Positions 22,128 through 33,086 of a stretch of DNA of 64,000 nt are shown here, piece after piece. This DNA comes from Lepidodermella squamata (Eukaryota; Gastrotricha): NCBI GenBank assembly GCA_047495785.1, contig JBLDXI010000016.1:62001-126000 (forward strand). The letters run 5' to 3'. Position 1 is the stretch's first letter, and the number at the start of each line of letters is the position of its first letter. The notes under the pieces are model-generated. The model was not told where the DNA came from. It ran no database searches and saw only the letters and a list, made by a program, of their open reading frames with translations. The translations under genes were made by a program, and so were the position numbers.

Positions 22128-24738
22128 ATGACATCCGTATTCTACGCGCTCATACTGCTCTGTACTATCAAAGTAATTTTATCGCAAAAACCGAATCGAA
22201 TGTCAATCCTGCTGCTGAACCCTATCACAGGCAATCCACCATCAACAGGCCTTGGCTGCTATATCGGGGCCAAAATCGCTGTAGACACAGCTAACAATCG
22301 ATCCGACTTCCTACCCGATTATCACATTGAAATCCAACACGAAGACGAAGCTGCTGGGAGCCAAGCAACCCGTCAAGCTGTCAACTACTTCCGAAGCTTC
22401 GAAAATGGCAATAGATCCAATGAGATTCAGTCACCCATTATTATGGGTCCGATATTTTCAGGTGGCTGCAAAGCCATGGCACCAGCTTTGCATCACTTCA
22501 ACACTCTAACTTTTTCCATATGTTCATCCCCATTTCTAGCGGATCGGACGAAATACCCGAATCTGTACTTGATGAGATCGACAAGTCGTGTCCTAACAAT
22601 GGCACAGGTTATGTTTATCAAAAATATCGGACGCTGGCAGAAGTTCGGTATTATAACAAATCCTGGGTCAGTTTTTGACTACACAACAGCCGCGATTTTA
22701 CAAGACATTGCGTTGTACTCGGCCAATCTAACGATTGGATATTTCGACATAGTCATGGACATGGATGATGAGTACATAATGGCGTTGAAGATGAGTGACG
22801 TCAGGATTGTCTCGGTTGTAACTTCGATTGCGAGGCTGGTCTTTCGGTTTCTGTGTCAAGCTCATAAATTCGGGCTAACTGGGCCGAGATACGTTTTTCT
22901 AATGATTGGGAGCACGTATTCCGACCCTTTGACCATGGCGGATCCTGTACTACCAGGGTGCTTGAAAGCAACTTTTATCGAACAAATGAAAGTGAGTGAC
23001 AAGCGGTCTTTTTGAGCGGGAAAATATGGGCAGTGTTTTTGATAGATTTTTCACATTTAAATTTATTATTTTCTGAAATTTTGAAATCTCAACTGAACAA
23101 GTTTTAAGTTATATTTTGAAAATTTGAAAATTTATTAGTTTCACAATTATTGTCGGTTAACAAAAGCTTCTTCTTTTTCAGTATTCTTACTGGATTGCTC
23201 CGATCATGTCTACCCTTGATGCTGATATCGTGTCTCCGTTGAACCATACGCTGGCTAATTTCGATCAAATCTACGATCGATATTCAAACTACGCACCTCG
23301 CACGTTCGACTACGAGTGGCGCTTTTTGTGCTACGACAACATGATGCAAACCCTCCTGGCGCTCGATAAATCCGAGAATCAGCTGAAGAACCTGAATCTC
23401 AGCCTTAAAAACACGAAAACTCACGCAGAACTAATCAGCCATCTCGTCAACCAAACTGCGGTGAACATCGAATACTTCGGGCTGAGAGGCGGGAAGTTCA
23501 GCTATAATAAGCAGGGTGAGGTCGATGCTGACGTCCAAACCATTAGCTACTGGACCCCTCAGAACAAACTCCAATCCCTCTACACAGTTCAACAATTCTC
23601 AAACGCGTCAGGTTACACTCTGAATAGCTATTGGTTGAGGAAAAATCAAGGCATAAATTGGCTGACTAATGACGGCAAACCTCCAAAAGATCGGGTTGGG
23701 TTTATTCAGATCTTGGACATAATTCCAACTTCAGTTCTATACGTGGTCATATCTATATCCATCGCCCTTAATTTGGCCATTCTCGCTGGAATCGCGAGGG
23801 CTCTTTTAGCCAAAAACGAAGTTCAACCAACGGAGAATTTGCGGGTAAACTATTTAGGGCTGATCGGATGTATTACAACGAGCTTGGCTGCCATCACTTT
23901 TTCAATAGATCAGCTTCAAGTTTCCGTATTAATTTGGTATCTTCGTCGCATTCTTCTAGCTTTGGGATTGTCGCTGATCTTCGCAGCTGTGTCTATTCGG
24001 CCTATCACGCTGTCGGTCAATATGAAAGTTAAATGGGTTCAGATACTAGGGCTTCATAGTACGACGTCATTCCGAGAAGAAAGTAACTCTCAGCGAAAAA
24101 ATAGTAACTCTCAGCGGAAGCTTTCAACGACAAGAAGCCGCATAATTCAGGTCAGGCCGTTTCAGGAATCTCGATCCTCTCAGCTGGAAAGTGTCTCTCA
24201 GATACGACCGGCTTCGTCAATACCCACCAATCCTAAACAAACCATTGAAAACATGTTGGTAATTGAAAAATTAAGCTTCAACTTAGCTGGCATCGTTGTT
24301 CTGCTTGACTCAATTCTAGTTGCGATCTGGCTTGGGCTTTCCAATGTGTCTTGCGACCTTGCTAAGTTGTCATCTGTGCTTCAAGAAATGGCGGACATAG
24401 TTGTAGAAACTCGTCATATCAAATGCGAGTCTTCAACTGATGAAACAGCTTGGATATACGCGTTGTGCGGCGTGAATGCGTTCTTATTGGTTTGTGGAGC
24501 AGTTGCATTGGTGAAATTGCGCCACATTGCAAAGGCTAGAAAGGTAGACATTCCTCAGCTGCTCTTCACATCAGTCGCTGTTGTAAATTCAGTTTTGATT
24601 TTTCTGGCCGTTTTGCTTGTTACTGCGATTTTGCAGAACCTTGTGAATAGGCATGTCGCAATAGCTTTTTTCGGACTTATCTTGTCAGCTACAGCGGCTC
24701 TGACCTGGTTAGTGCCAACTTTTCAATTCAAAGAATGA
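22128..24738 (+). CDS. GABA-B-like class C GPCR
   Basis: Two exons, 22128-22991 and 23182-24738, split by a 190-nt phase-0 intron, give 806 residues. ATG 22128 starts a good signal peptide (MTSVFYALILLCTIKVILS); an in-frame ATG at 22035 would add 31 residues before it and is less likely. Residues about 25-500 form a Venus-flytrap ligand-binding region (ISILLLNPITG-like start, GLGCYIGAKIAVDTAN, SPIIMGPIFSGGCKAMAP). Residues about 525-805 hold seven hydrophobic segments with a Ser/Gln/Arg-rich loop between the third and fourth. There is no cysteine-rich domain between flytrap and membrane region, as is typical for GABA-B type rather than glutamate type. The cytoplasmic tail is nearly absent. 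It probably couples to G proteins at the plasma membrane; ligand unknown. Confidence 0.82.
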
Positions 24739-25387
24739 GTTTGTTCATTCCAAAATGAATTCAATAGGTCATTCATAACTGGTTTTTTTTCAAACAAAGG
24801 TCGACAGGTCCGCAATATCAGAATTTTAATTCAGCATATCGGTCATGTAATGTGTGAGCTTATCGTATAAAATTATCGTAAAAGTTATGAACAAAACTTT
24901 TTATCAAAACAGTATACTCTTCAAAGAGTTATAACTCCTTCGATTAAAACCCCAGCAAACAACGATTGCTGGGCTTTTGGTGAAAGGACCTTAACCTGCA
25001 ATGATATTTAAAAACGGATATTAACTTGGGGCAAAGCAAGCATTTCAAAATTCATTCCGAAGCCAGACTGCTGACTGATGAACTGCTTTTCCTCTGAATT
25101 CGAAATTCAACTGATGACTGATTACATAATATGTCATGTTTTGAAATCTAATACAAGCTGTGGAACTGGATCATTCAAATTGAATTGGTTCCGTTATTCC
25201 GATTGTAGATGGTTGACCCAATTTGCGCCAGACGCAGCCGACCAACAAATAATTAGCACGCATAACAAAGTTCATCCCAAATAAATAGGCCGGAAAATGG
25301 GATGTAGATCATCTCCAATCGATAATCAATCTCTCTGTATAAGCCTCTAGCGAACAAGCTGCTTAATAAGCTTCGGCAAATATCATC
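24739..25387. other. Intergenic, upstream of copy B
   Basis: The part from about 25095 onward is homologous, in inverted orientation, to sequence upstream of copy C. It holds a TATAAG box-like element at 25338-25343 and the GCTTAATAAGC palindrome at 25361-25371. No gene is seen. Confidence 0.6.
25361..25371 (+). promoter_or_regulatory. GCTTAATAAGC palindrome, copy B
   Basis: An 11-nt near-palindrome 17 nt before the start codon, also present before copy C (31972-31982) and copy D (38839-38849). It may be a transcription-start or 5' UTR element. Confidence 0.4.
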
Positions 25388-27108
25388 ATGAAAACCGTTT
25401 TAGTAGCTTTTCTACTTGCTGGCTGCCTCAGCGCAGCTTTCGGCCGCGATCGCACTACAACGCGTCGTGCCCCTGTCGCTGGGCCACCCGCCCCTAGCAA
25501 CCCGAACCCGCCGCCTGCGCCTGGGTTCGACGCGAACACGTACTGCTTCGACTGCCTGTCTCGAACTGCCCAGAAGGACTTCTTCGCGAACCCGCTCGAC
25601 TGCCACTCGTACTTCCAGTGCCTGTACCTGAACGAGACGACGGCGACGGCCATCTTCCAGGTGTGCCAGCCGGGCACCTTCTGGGACGAAGCTCGCCTGA
25701 CGTGCCGCGCCGAGGGCCCAGTGCCGTGCCAGCCTTCGCCGTGCTCGAACCCGACCATCGCCGCTGCCGGCTGCTACCAACTGCCCGGCCAAGGCTGCCG
25801 CCAGTACTTCACGTGTGGCGCCACCGGCCAGGAGACTGTCAACTGCTGCCCGTCTGGCGAGCGCATCGACGTCGCAACTTGCACGTGCGTGCCGGACGAG
25901 ACCTGCACCGGCTTCTGCCTCGCCCTGCCCCAGACCACGGCCGCCCCAGCGAGTCTGAACGCGAGCGCGTGCTCGGACGCCTTCGGCAACACCCTGGTGG
26001 CGCTGCCCGACCGCGAAGACGCGTTCCAACTCGGCGACTCGACGCTGCCCTGCGCGCCCGGCACCGCCTTCAGCCTCGCCGAGTGCGCCTGCTCCGTCGT
26101 GCTGACGACGCCCGAGCCGCCGCTCACTGGCTCGAATGCCCGCCAGTGCGCCCTCTGGCTGCCTTTCGACACCTCCCTCGAGGACCAGTCCGTCAACCGC
26201 TTCCCGACCTTCGCCTACGGCAACGCCCAGCTCGACGTGACCGCCTCGGCGACTGGCACCACTGGTGGCTCGCTGCAGGTCAACACCGGCCGCCTCGAGA
26301 TCCCCGGCCTCAAGACGTTCGAGCTCGGCACAGGCGAGGGTGCTTCGTGGTGCTTCGAATACCGGTAAGACTATTACATGACCGATGGACTCTACTGAGA
26401 CCTTGGTTTACTTTTCAAAGTTGCAACGTCGCCGCCCCGTTCCAGTGCACGCAGTCGGCCGGCGTGCTGTCGAACAACAACAACGCCGCGGCGACGCTGT
26501 ACACGCTCATCGCCGGCGTCACGCCCACCGACAACGTGTTCGCGAGCCTGCGCTCCGACTCGGGCGCCTCCGCCAACCTCACCGCCCCGGCGCCGTCCAC
26601 CAACGGCGGCTGGACGGCCGTCTGCGTCGTGTTCAATGCGACCGCGCAGCTCGCCGAGCTCTTCGTCAACGGCGCCCTCGTCGGCAGCGCGCCCGCCGCC
26701 GGCCCGCTCGCCCTCGCCCACTGCCCGTACGTCGTCGGCGACGACCAGGCCCTCGGCGCCTTCACCGGCAACATCGACAACGTCCTCGTCTGCAACACCG
26801 TGCTGACGACCGAGGAAGTCGCTGCCCTGGCTCAAGGCAACATTGGTGCGCTGCAGACGGCTGGTCTCATCCCTGGTGGCCAGCAGCCGCCTCAGCAGAC
26901 CACTACTGCTGCGACCGAAGCTCCGCCGGCTGAAGAGACCACCACTGCCCCTGTTCAAGGAGGTCGCACTACTCGCCGCCCCATCGCCCAGCCGACGACT
27001 CGTCCTCGTCCGCAAGCCCGCCCGACCACCACCCGCCGCCCGCAAACTGGTCCTCGTCCTCAGCCTGGCAACCAGGGCGCCTTTCGTGTATACGGCGGAT
27101 TCATTTGA
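25388..27108 (+). CDS. Chitin-binding/LamG secreted protein, copy B
   Basis: Exons 25388-26364 and 26421-27108, 56-nt phase-2 intron, 554 residues. The signal peptide (MKTVLVAFLLAGCLSAAFG) matches that of copy C rather than A or D. The mature protein has the same two peritrophin-like chitin-binding modules, cysteine-rich segment, LamG domain and Thr/Pro/Arg tail as copy A. The C terminus differs: where A and C end soon after GNQGAIR, copy B reads GNQGAFRVYGGFI because the ancestral stop region has changed. An AATAAA lies near 27183. Probably highly expressed and secreted, judged from strong GC-ending codon use; that is inference. Confidence 0.88.
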
Positions 27109-27800
27109 ATGAAAGATTTGAAAGAACTTTCAAATAACATTTATGATAATTTATTTCCACATGATATGATTGATATGCTGAAATAAAATTATGATGTTGA
27201 TAAATCGAAGTCATTTTTCCTAAATCAGGCCAAACCTGTCATTTAGCCAAGACTTTGTTGAAATCATTGATATAGTTTGTCATATGACTCGCTGTATCCT
27301 CATAGCGATTATTCAAGCAGGGGAGAAAATGAATATTACGCTTGCCAGATAATAAACTCTTGCATTTTTCTCGAATTCGAAAAATTCTCTAGGAATGATG
27401 TGTGATCTATGCTAACAAACAAGTAGCGTGCGTCGCATGAATTAGTTTTTGTATTTCAATTGTCCAATCGTCTTTATTCCTCTCGTCCAATGCTGCTGAA
27501 GATGGTTGCTGGTCATACGCTCTTAGTGAACCGGGTAACACTTTCCAACACAAATAAAATGATAAAATGATAATCCTGGAACCTGAACTCTGAAACAATA
27601 CCGAACCGGGAATGTATGTAATATTCGGTTTCGCTAATCGCACGCTCTTGGCAGGCTATTTATGCTGTACTTCAATTTTAAAAGAAAATCGTCAACAGAA
27701 AAATAAAAGCTTTAATCATGTCTTTGTTATAATTTTAAAATTCGGCGAATGTTTAATGTTTAATTTCCAAACACTTGTTTTTCAATTTAAATTGCATGTT
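27109..27800. other. Intergenic between copy B and a minus-strand channel
   Basis: The first 95 nt belong to the inverted-repeat arm and include the copy B poly(A) signal. No gene is seen in the rest. Confidence 0.55.
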
Positions 27801-28982
27801 TCAGTAACGAACTTTCGACAGAACGTAGGTAGCATACGCTTGGAGACCAACCAACCAGATCACAAACACGAAAAAAGCTCCAGTGTCGACAAGTCGGCAA
27901 AACCTAACGTATTTAGGCTGGCCATGGCGGGTGTACACCAGAATTTGTCGACGAGCCTCATCGCCGAAAATATCGATAACACCAGCCATTACCACGGAGT
28001 AAAGCGACACGAAAAGCGCCAACACGATTTCATTCATGATGTAGCTCGTCATGAAAACACTTTGCGACGAACGGGGGGTAATTTCCAGCACGTGGTCGTG
28101 TTGCATGATGAACGCTAGCAGGATAGTTACGGCGTACTGCGCTCGTTTAGTCGAATCTAGCGGAATCAGTGAAGCAATACTAATCAGCAGCGACAGTATG
28201 GCGTTGATAAAAATAATGCTTGTTGTGTAGTACCATGGCGATCTGTGGAGCTTAATGTAAAACGTGACTTCATCATAGCTGTGAGGCCCAAAGAAGTCGC
28301 GAATTGTTTTCGCCTTGAAGCCTCTGAAATTCCAGCTCGATGAGGCTGGAAAAACTATGCCTTCCATTTGCATAATCTGACTTTCGTTGCTGATTTCGAG
28401 ATATTTCGAAGTAACAAAAGACGTAATCGTGATGGGGCAAGACTGCGAATCGAACGGGAAGTCGGCCAGATCAAGTTCGCAGCTAGTTAGCATATCCCCG
28501 ACTATCAAATACTCGAACATTCCGGTCTCAGGCTGCAGCATCATCATTCTCGTCGTTTTCTCAGTCATCCCCGTACTAAGAAATGAGTTTCGATTGACGA
28601 GCTGTGGCTTCCAGTATTGCGTCTCATTAAGCATTATCGGCACCCCCTCCGTAGTGTAATTTAGTTCCCGAGCGATCTGCCGAACGCAAGGCACGAAGTA
28701 ATTCATTGACACCCCTGCTGTAATACTCATCGCTCCCTTCACATCGTCAATATCGCGAAACCGGTCGACTGTGACGACGACCTTGACTTGGGTTGCAACT
28801 TGTTCATCTTCTTGCGGGCTCATGGCCTCGGTTGATAGGAGACATCTAGCTCGAATTTCGCGGCGGAAAATTGTTGAAATTGGCGGGTTGGTCTCCTCAT
28901 CACTCTTGTTGCTGAACTCACATACTTGTCCCAAGCTAGTCCATAGAATAGCGATTAAAAAAGAAATAGATAAAAGCCGCAT
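27801..28982 (-). CDS. Divergent Cys-loop ligand-gated channel, single exon
   Basis: An uninterrupted 393-residue frame. Signal peptide MRLLSISFLIAILWTSLG; complete extracellular domain with beta-strand VVVTVDRFRDIDDVKGAM, YFVPC, a loop A region (YWKPQLVNRN), a C-x13-C Cys-loop with FPFDSQSC, and four membrane segments. M2 reads TKRAQYAVTILLAF, placing Lys at -1' and Arg at 0', so the acidic -1' residue of cation channels is replaced by a basic one, which may point to altered ion selectivity. The M3-M4 loop is short, about 55 residues. It lies alone inside the spacer of the copy B/copy C inverted repeat. Ligand unknown; relation to the channels at 17640 and 19661 is suggested by the shared PC motif after beta strand 2. 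Confidence 0.87.
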   Translation of the reverse strand: MRLLSISFLIAILWTSLGQVCEFSNKSDEETNPPISTIFRREIRARCLLSTEAMSPQEDEQVATQVKVVVTVDRFRDIDDVKGAMSITAGVSMNYFVPCVRQIARELNYTTEGVPIMLNETQYWKPQLVNRNSFLSTGMTEKTTRMMMLQPETGMFEYLIVGDMLTSCELDLADFPFDSQSCPITITSFVTSKYLEISNESQIMQMEGIVFPASSSWNFRGFKAKTIRDFFGPHSYDEVTFYIKLHRSPWYYTTSIIFINAILSLLISIASLIPLDSTKRAQYAVTILLAFIMQHDHVLEITPRSSQSVFMTSYIMNEIVLALFVSLYSVVMAGVIDIFGDEARRQILVYTRHGQPKYVRFCRLVDTGAFFVFVIWLVGLQAYATYVLSKVRY

Positions 28983-30240
28983 TAGGAATTTAATAATAAA
29001 TGACCATATATTTTTTCATTTTGAAGGGCTAAAGATCGATGTTAGTCGCAGTGGGTCACATAAAACAGTAAATTATTTACGTTTATCGCATTTCGGCTCT
29101 GAGTTTAACGCAGAATTTTCGAACTTTCCAATGAATTTGTGCCGTAATTTCATAAAAGGCTCTTATCATCGAACTCGAGGTGAAGTTCGCGAATTATAAG
29201 GCAATCGATTGTGCACTCATCGACAGTTGGCTTCGCTCCCAATCCATCTATCCCAGCTATCATACGTGACATTTAATGTGTCGTAGCAATTTGTGTAATA
29301 GCCTTTATTCTATGAATCACCCTTTCTCGTTGACTCCTAAAAGATTCCGAACAGTACCAAAACCATAGCCAAAACCCTATCCCAATAGTATTCCATGAAA
29401 GCAAACGAGACTTTTCGATGCAAAATAATGGACAATGTTTCGGTGTCGTTAGCATGACGTCAGTTCCGCCTCGTTCAAGCATTTCAAAATTCAGGTTTCA
29501 GGAGGATAACTGCTACGAAAACGTTCATTTTTCGGGTAAATTCCATCCGTTGAACTGGCTGAGTACTATCATCAGCCACGATCGCCATGAGTGGACGAAA
29601 GGAATAAAGTAAAAATAAATATTATACAATTAATAACAGCTAATTCCTGTTATACTCGCCCAATTGATCACATCGCTAGCGTCGTTAAATAACTCGGATT
29701 TAGGCTTGTTTACATCTATTTCAAGGTGATAGGTGACAAGTAAAAAAGCTTTTGTTTTTTGCCTAATCATTCACGTTAAATAGCCGCTTTTTCTTGTCAC
29801 ACGTGATCTTGAAAAGTATGTAAACAAGCCTAAATCCGAGTTATTCAACGACGCCAACGACATGCATAAACGCAAAAGATCAACACGGAAACCCATTCCA
29901 AGAAAGTTGTTTAAAAAAAAACAAGATCTCAGCTAGTAAATACATTGCAGCTTTATTTCTCAACTCCCTAATTTGCAGAATTCGAGGAATTCTTCGGAAA
30001 TTTCACCAGATAAGAGCACAAAACAACATATCTTCTGCATTAGCCTTTCGTAAAAATTAAAATGGTAGGTCTCGTATATCATTAAGAACAGGCTGACAGA
30101 TCATCGATATCATTATTTTATTTCAACATATCAATCATATCATTGTAGGCAAGCCGCTTATCAAAGCTGTTCATAGAATCATGTGGGAATAAATTATCAT
30201 AGAAGTTATTCAAAAGTTCTTTCAAATGTATCGACAATTT
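28983..30240. other. Intergenic with MITE copy 1
   Basis: Contains a roughly 190-bp inverted-repeat element (about 29671-29864) and, from about 30100, the 3' flank of copy C with its poly(A) signal (forward TTTATT near 30117). No gene is supported. Confidence 0.6.
29671..29864. mobile_element. MITE-like element, copy 1
   Basis: Terminal inverted repeats of about 40 nt: TAGCGTCGTTAAATAACTCG at the left and its near-exact complement at 29835-29856, both continuing into GGATTTAGGCTTGTTTACAT. The interior is short and non-coding. A related copy is at 32323-32500. Confidence 0.75.
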
Positions 30241-31955
30241 TTAGTCGCGAATTGCGCCCTGGTTGCCAGGCTGGGGACGAGGGCCAGTTTGCGGGCGGCG
30301 GGTGGTGGTCGGGCGGGCCTGCGGACGAGGACGAGTCGTCGGCTGAGCGATGGGACGACGAGTAGTGCGACCTCCTTGAACAGGGGCAGTGGTGGTCTCT
30401 TCAGCCGGCGGAGCTTCGGTCGCAGCAGTAGTGGTCTGCTGGGCTGGCTGCTGGCCACCAGGGATGAGACCGGCCGTTTGCAGCGCACCAATGTTGCCTT
30501 GAGCTAGAGCGGCGACTTCCTCGGTGGTGAGCACGGTGTTGCAGACGAGGACGTTGTCGATGTTGCCGGTGAAGGCGCCGAGGGCCTGGTCGTCGCCGAC
30601 GACGTACGGGCAGTGGGCGAGGGCGAGCGGGCCGGCGGCGGGCGCGCTGCCGACGAGGGCGCCGTTGACGAAGAGCTCGGCGAGCTGCGCGGTCGCATTG
30701 AACACGACGCAGACGGCCGTCCAGCCGCCGTTGGTGGACGGCGCCGGGGCGGTGAGGTTGGCGGAGGCGCCCGAGTCGGAGCGCAGGCTCGCGAACACGT
30801 TGTCGGTGGGCGTGACGCCGGCGATGAGCGTGTACAGCGTCGCCGCGGCGTTGTTGTTGTTCGACAGCACGCCGGCCGACTGCGTGCACTGGAACGGGGC
30901 GGCGACGTTGCAACTTTGAAAAGTAAACCAAGGTCTTAGTAGAGTCCATCGGTCATGTAATAGTCTTACCGGTATTCGAAGCACCACGAAGCACCCTCGC
31001 CTGTGCCGAGCTCGAACGTCTTGAGGCCGGGGATCTCGAGGCGGCCGGTGTTGACCTGCAGCGAGCCACCAGTGGTGCCAGTCGCCGAGGCGGTCACGTC
31101 GAGCTGGGCGTTGCCGTAGGCGAAGGTCGGGAAGCGGTTGACGGACTGGTCCTCGAGGGAGGTGTCGAAAGGCAGCCAGAGGGCGCACTGGCGGGCATTC
31201 GAGCCAGTGAGCGGCGGCTCGGGCGTCGTCAGCACGACGGAGCAGGCGCACTCGGCGAGGCTGAAGGCGGTGCCGGGCGCGCAGGGCAGCGTCGAGTCGC
31301 CGAGTTGGAACGCGTCTTCGCGGTCGGGCAGCGCCACCAGGGTGTTGCCGAAGGCGTCCGAGCACGCGCTCGCGTTCAGACTCGCTGGGGCGGCCGTGGT
31401 CTGGGGCAGGGCGAGGCAGAAGCCGGTGCAGGTCTCGTCCGGCACGCACGTGCAAGTTGCGACGTCGATGCGCTCGCCAGACGGGCAGCAGTTGACAGTC
31501 TCCTGGCCGGTGGCGCCACACGTGAAGTACTGGCGGCAGCCTTGGCCGGGCAGTTGGTAGCAGCCGGCAGCGGCGATGGTCGGGTTCGAGCACGGCGAAG
31601 GCTGGCACGGCACTGGGCCCTCGGCGCGGCACGTCAGGCGAGCTTCGTCCCAGAAGGTGCCCGGCTGGCACACCTGGAAGATGGCCGTCGCCGTCGTCTC
31701 GTTCAGGTACAGGCACTGGAAGTACGAGTGGCAGTCGAGCGGGTTCGCGAAGAAGTCCTTCTGGGCAGTTCGAGACAGGCAGTCGAAGCAGTACGTGTTC
31801 GCGTCGAACCCAGGCGCAGGCGGCGCAGGGTTCGGGTTCGAAGGAGGAGCGGCGGGTGGGCCGGCAACTGGGGCGCGGCGCGTTGTAGTGCGATCTCGGC
31901 CGAAAGCTGCGCTTAGGCAGCCAGCAAGTAGGAAAGCTACTAAAACACTTTTCAT
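30241..31955 (-). CDS. Chitin-binding/LamG secreted protein, copy C
   Basis: Exons 31955-30970 and 30913-30241, 56-nt phase-2 intron, 552 residues. Same architecture as copy A: signal peptide (MKSVLVAFLLAGCLSAAFG), two peritrophin-like chitin-binding modules, a third cysteine-rich segment, LamG domain and Thr/Pro/Arg tail ending GNQGAIRD. Its intron is identical to that of copy D and differs from copy B at one base in the stretch I compared. It is the inverted partner of copy B. The promoter-proximal stretch is nearly identical to that of copy B, so the two are likely co-regulated. Confidence 0.88.
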
Positions 31956-31971
31956 GATGATATTTGCCGAA

Positions 31972-31982
31972 GCTTATTAAGC
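31972..31982 (-). promoter_or_regulatory. GCTTAATAAGC palindrome, copy C
   Basis: Same element and same 17-nt distance to the start codon as in copy B. Confidence 0.4.
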
Positions 31983-32322
31983 AGCTTGTTCGCTAGGGGC
32001 TAATAATTAGATATTGATTGCTGATTGGAGATGATTTCACATTCGATTTTCCGGCCTTTTTATTAGGGGTCTCATTTGGGATGAACTTTGTTATGCGTGC
32101 TAATTATTTGATTGTCAGCTGCGTCTGGAGCAAATTAGGTCAACTGTCCACAATCGCAATATATCGAAACAAGTTTCATTTTAGATAACCAAGTTCAGCA
32201 GTCTACAGTCTACAGCTTGTATTGGATTGTAGAACATGGCATATTAAGTAATCAGTTGAATTTCGAATTCAAAGCAAAAGCTGGTCACTCCTGGCTTCGA
32301 AATGATCTCAGCATGTATATAG

Positions 32323-32500
32323 GATATCGTTAGCGTCGTTGAATAACTGAAATTTAGGCTTCTTTATGTCAGTTCCAAATCGAAAAGCGACGATTAAATC
32401 GTCAATTGTTTTCACGCTCTTTACAACACTTTTCAAATTGGAACTGACGTAAACAAGCCTTAAGTTATCCAACGAGTTATCCAACGACGCTACCGATATG
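32323..32500. mobile_element. MITE-like element, copy 2
   Basis: Left end ATATCGTTAGCGTCGTTGAA and right end the complement of a close variant, with further pairing at AGTTCCAA/TTGGAACT. It shares terminal sequence with copy 1 but has a different interior. An extra 12-nt direct duplication (AACGAGTTATCC region) lies near the right end. Confidence 0.75.
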
Positions 32501-33086
32501 TCGACGTTTGTCTTGTGGCTTGGAATTGAGTTGAAATTTCATTCATAAAAATCGATGACAATCGATAGAACTAGCCAATGTACATCAACGTCAAAATTGT
32601 GCAGCACCCCAAGTGCCATGATTTTTCAGCCATTAGTCAAATAATTCTATAATTAAATTTCAACTTATTTCTTATATTTTTAGTAGGTTTTCTTGCTCGG
32701 TGCGATTGGAAATTTCAAGTGGAACTTATGTGATTTGATCAATTCGCTCGGATGTGTTTTTCATTAAATTCAGAGGAAGCTGGCCGTAAAACGTAAAAAT
32801 TTAGCACATCGATTTACAGCTTGCCAAAATACTAGCTCCGTTATCACTCCATGTTAGGAAGTTCGGACTAAGAAGATCATAGCAACGCCAAATTTAAATA
32901 ATTATTATTTAACACTGGAAGCGTATAACATTCGCGCGATTTGCATAATATCGATATCAACAGACGTTCGTTTAACCTCTTCACCAACAAATTTTGAAAA
33001 AATAACTCAATGTAGAATAATTTATTTCATCATAATTTTCAAATTCAGATTTTTCGATCAATGGAAAAATTGTTGCTCAGATGTTT

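Larger units (their letters stand above)
25095..27203 (+). repeat. Left arm of large inverted repeat (copy B arm)
   Basis: About 2.1 kb including promoter, both exons, intron and 3' flank of copy B is matched by the opposite-strand arm at about 30100-32272. Upstream and downstream flanks are recognisable but diverged, while the coding core is nearly identical. Confidence 0.75.
30100..32272 (-). repeat. Right arm of large inverted repeat (copy C arm)
   Basis: Reverse-complement partner of 25095-27203. The upstream flank, including a shared stretch around the GCTTAATAAGC palindrome and the ATCATCATGA start context, and the downstream flank can both be aligned. The spacer between the arms is about 2.9 kb. 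Confidence 0.75.
31956..33086. other. Intergenic with MITE copy 2
   Basis: The first 315 nt are the upstream flank of copy C and belong to the inverted-repeat arm. A second MITE-like element lies at about 32323-32500. A minus-strand AATAAA (forward TTTATT near 33021) probably serves gene E. No gene is seen. Confidence 0.6.

Noticed and set aside
25618-27108. Long alternative open frame (Arg/Pro/His-rich) across copy B, with equivalents in A, C and D and on the opposite strand
   Set aside because: It begins in a shadow frame of exon 1 and merges into the true exon 2 frame only by reading through the intron. The extreme GC content of these genes leaves several frames open; signal peptide, domain order and gene E support the frames I annotated.
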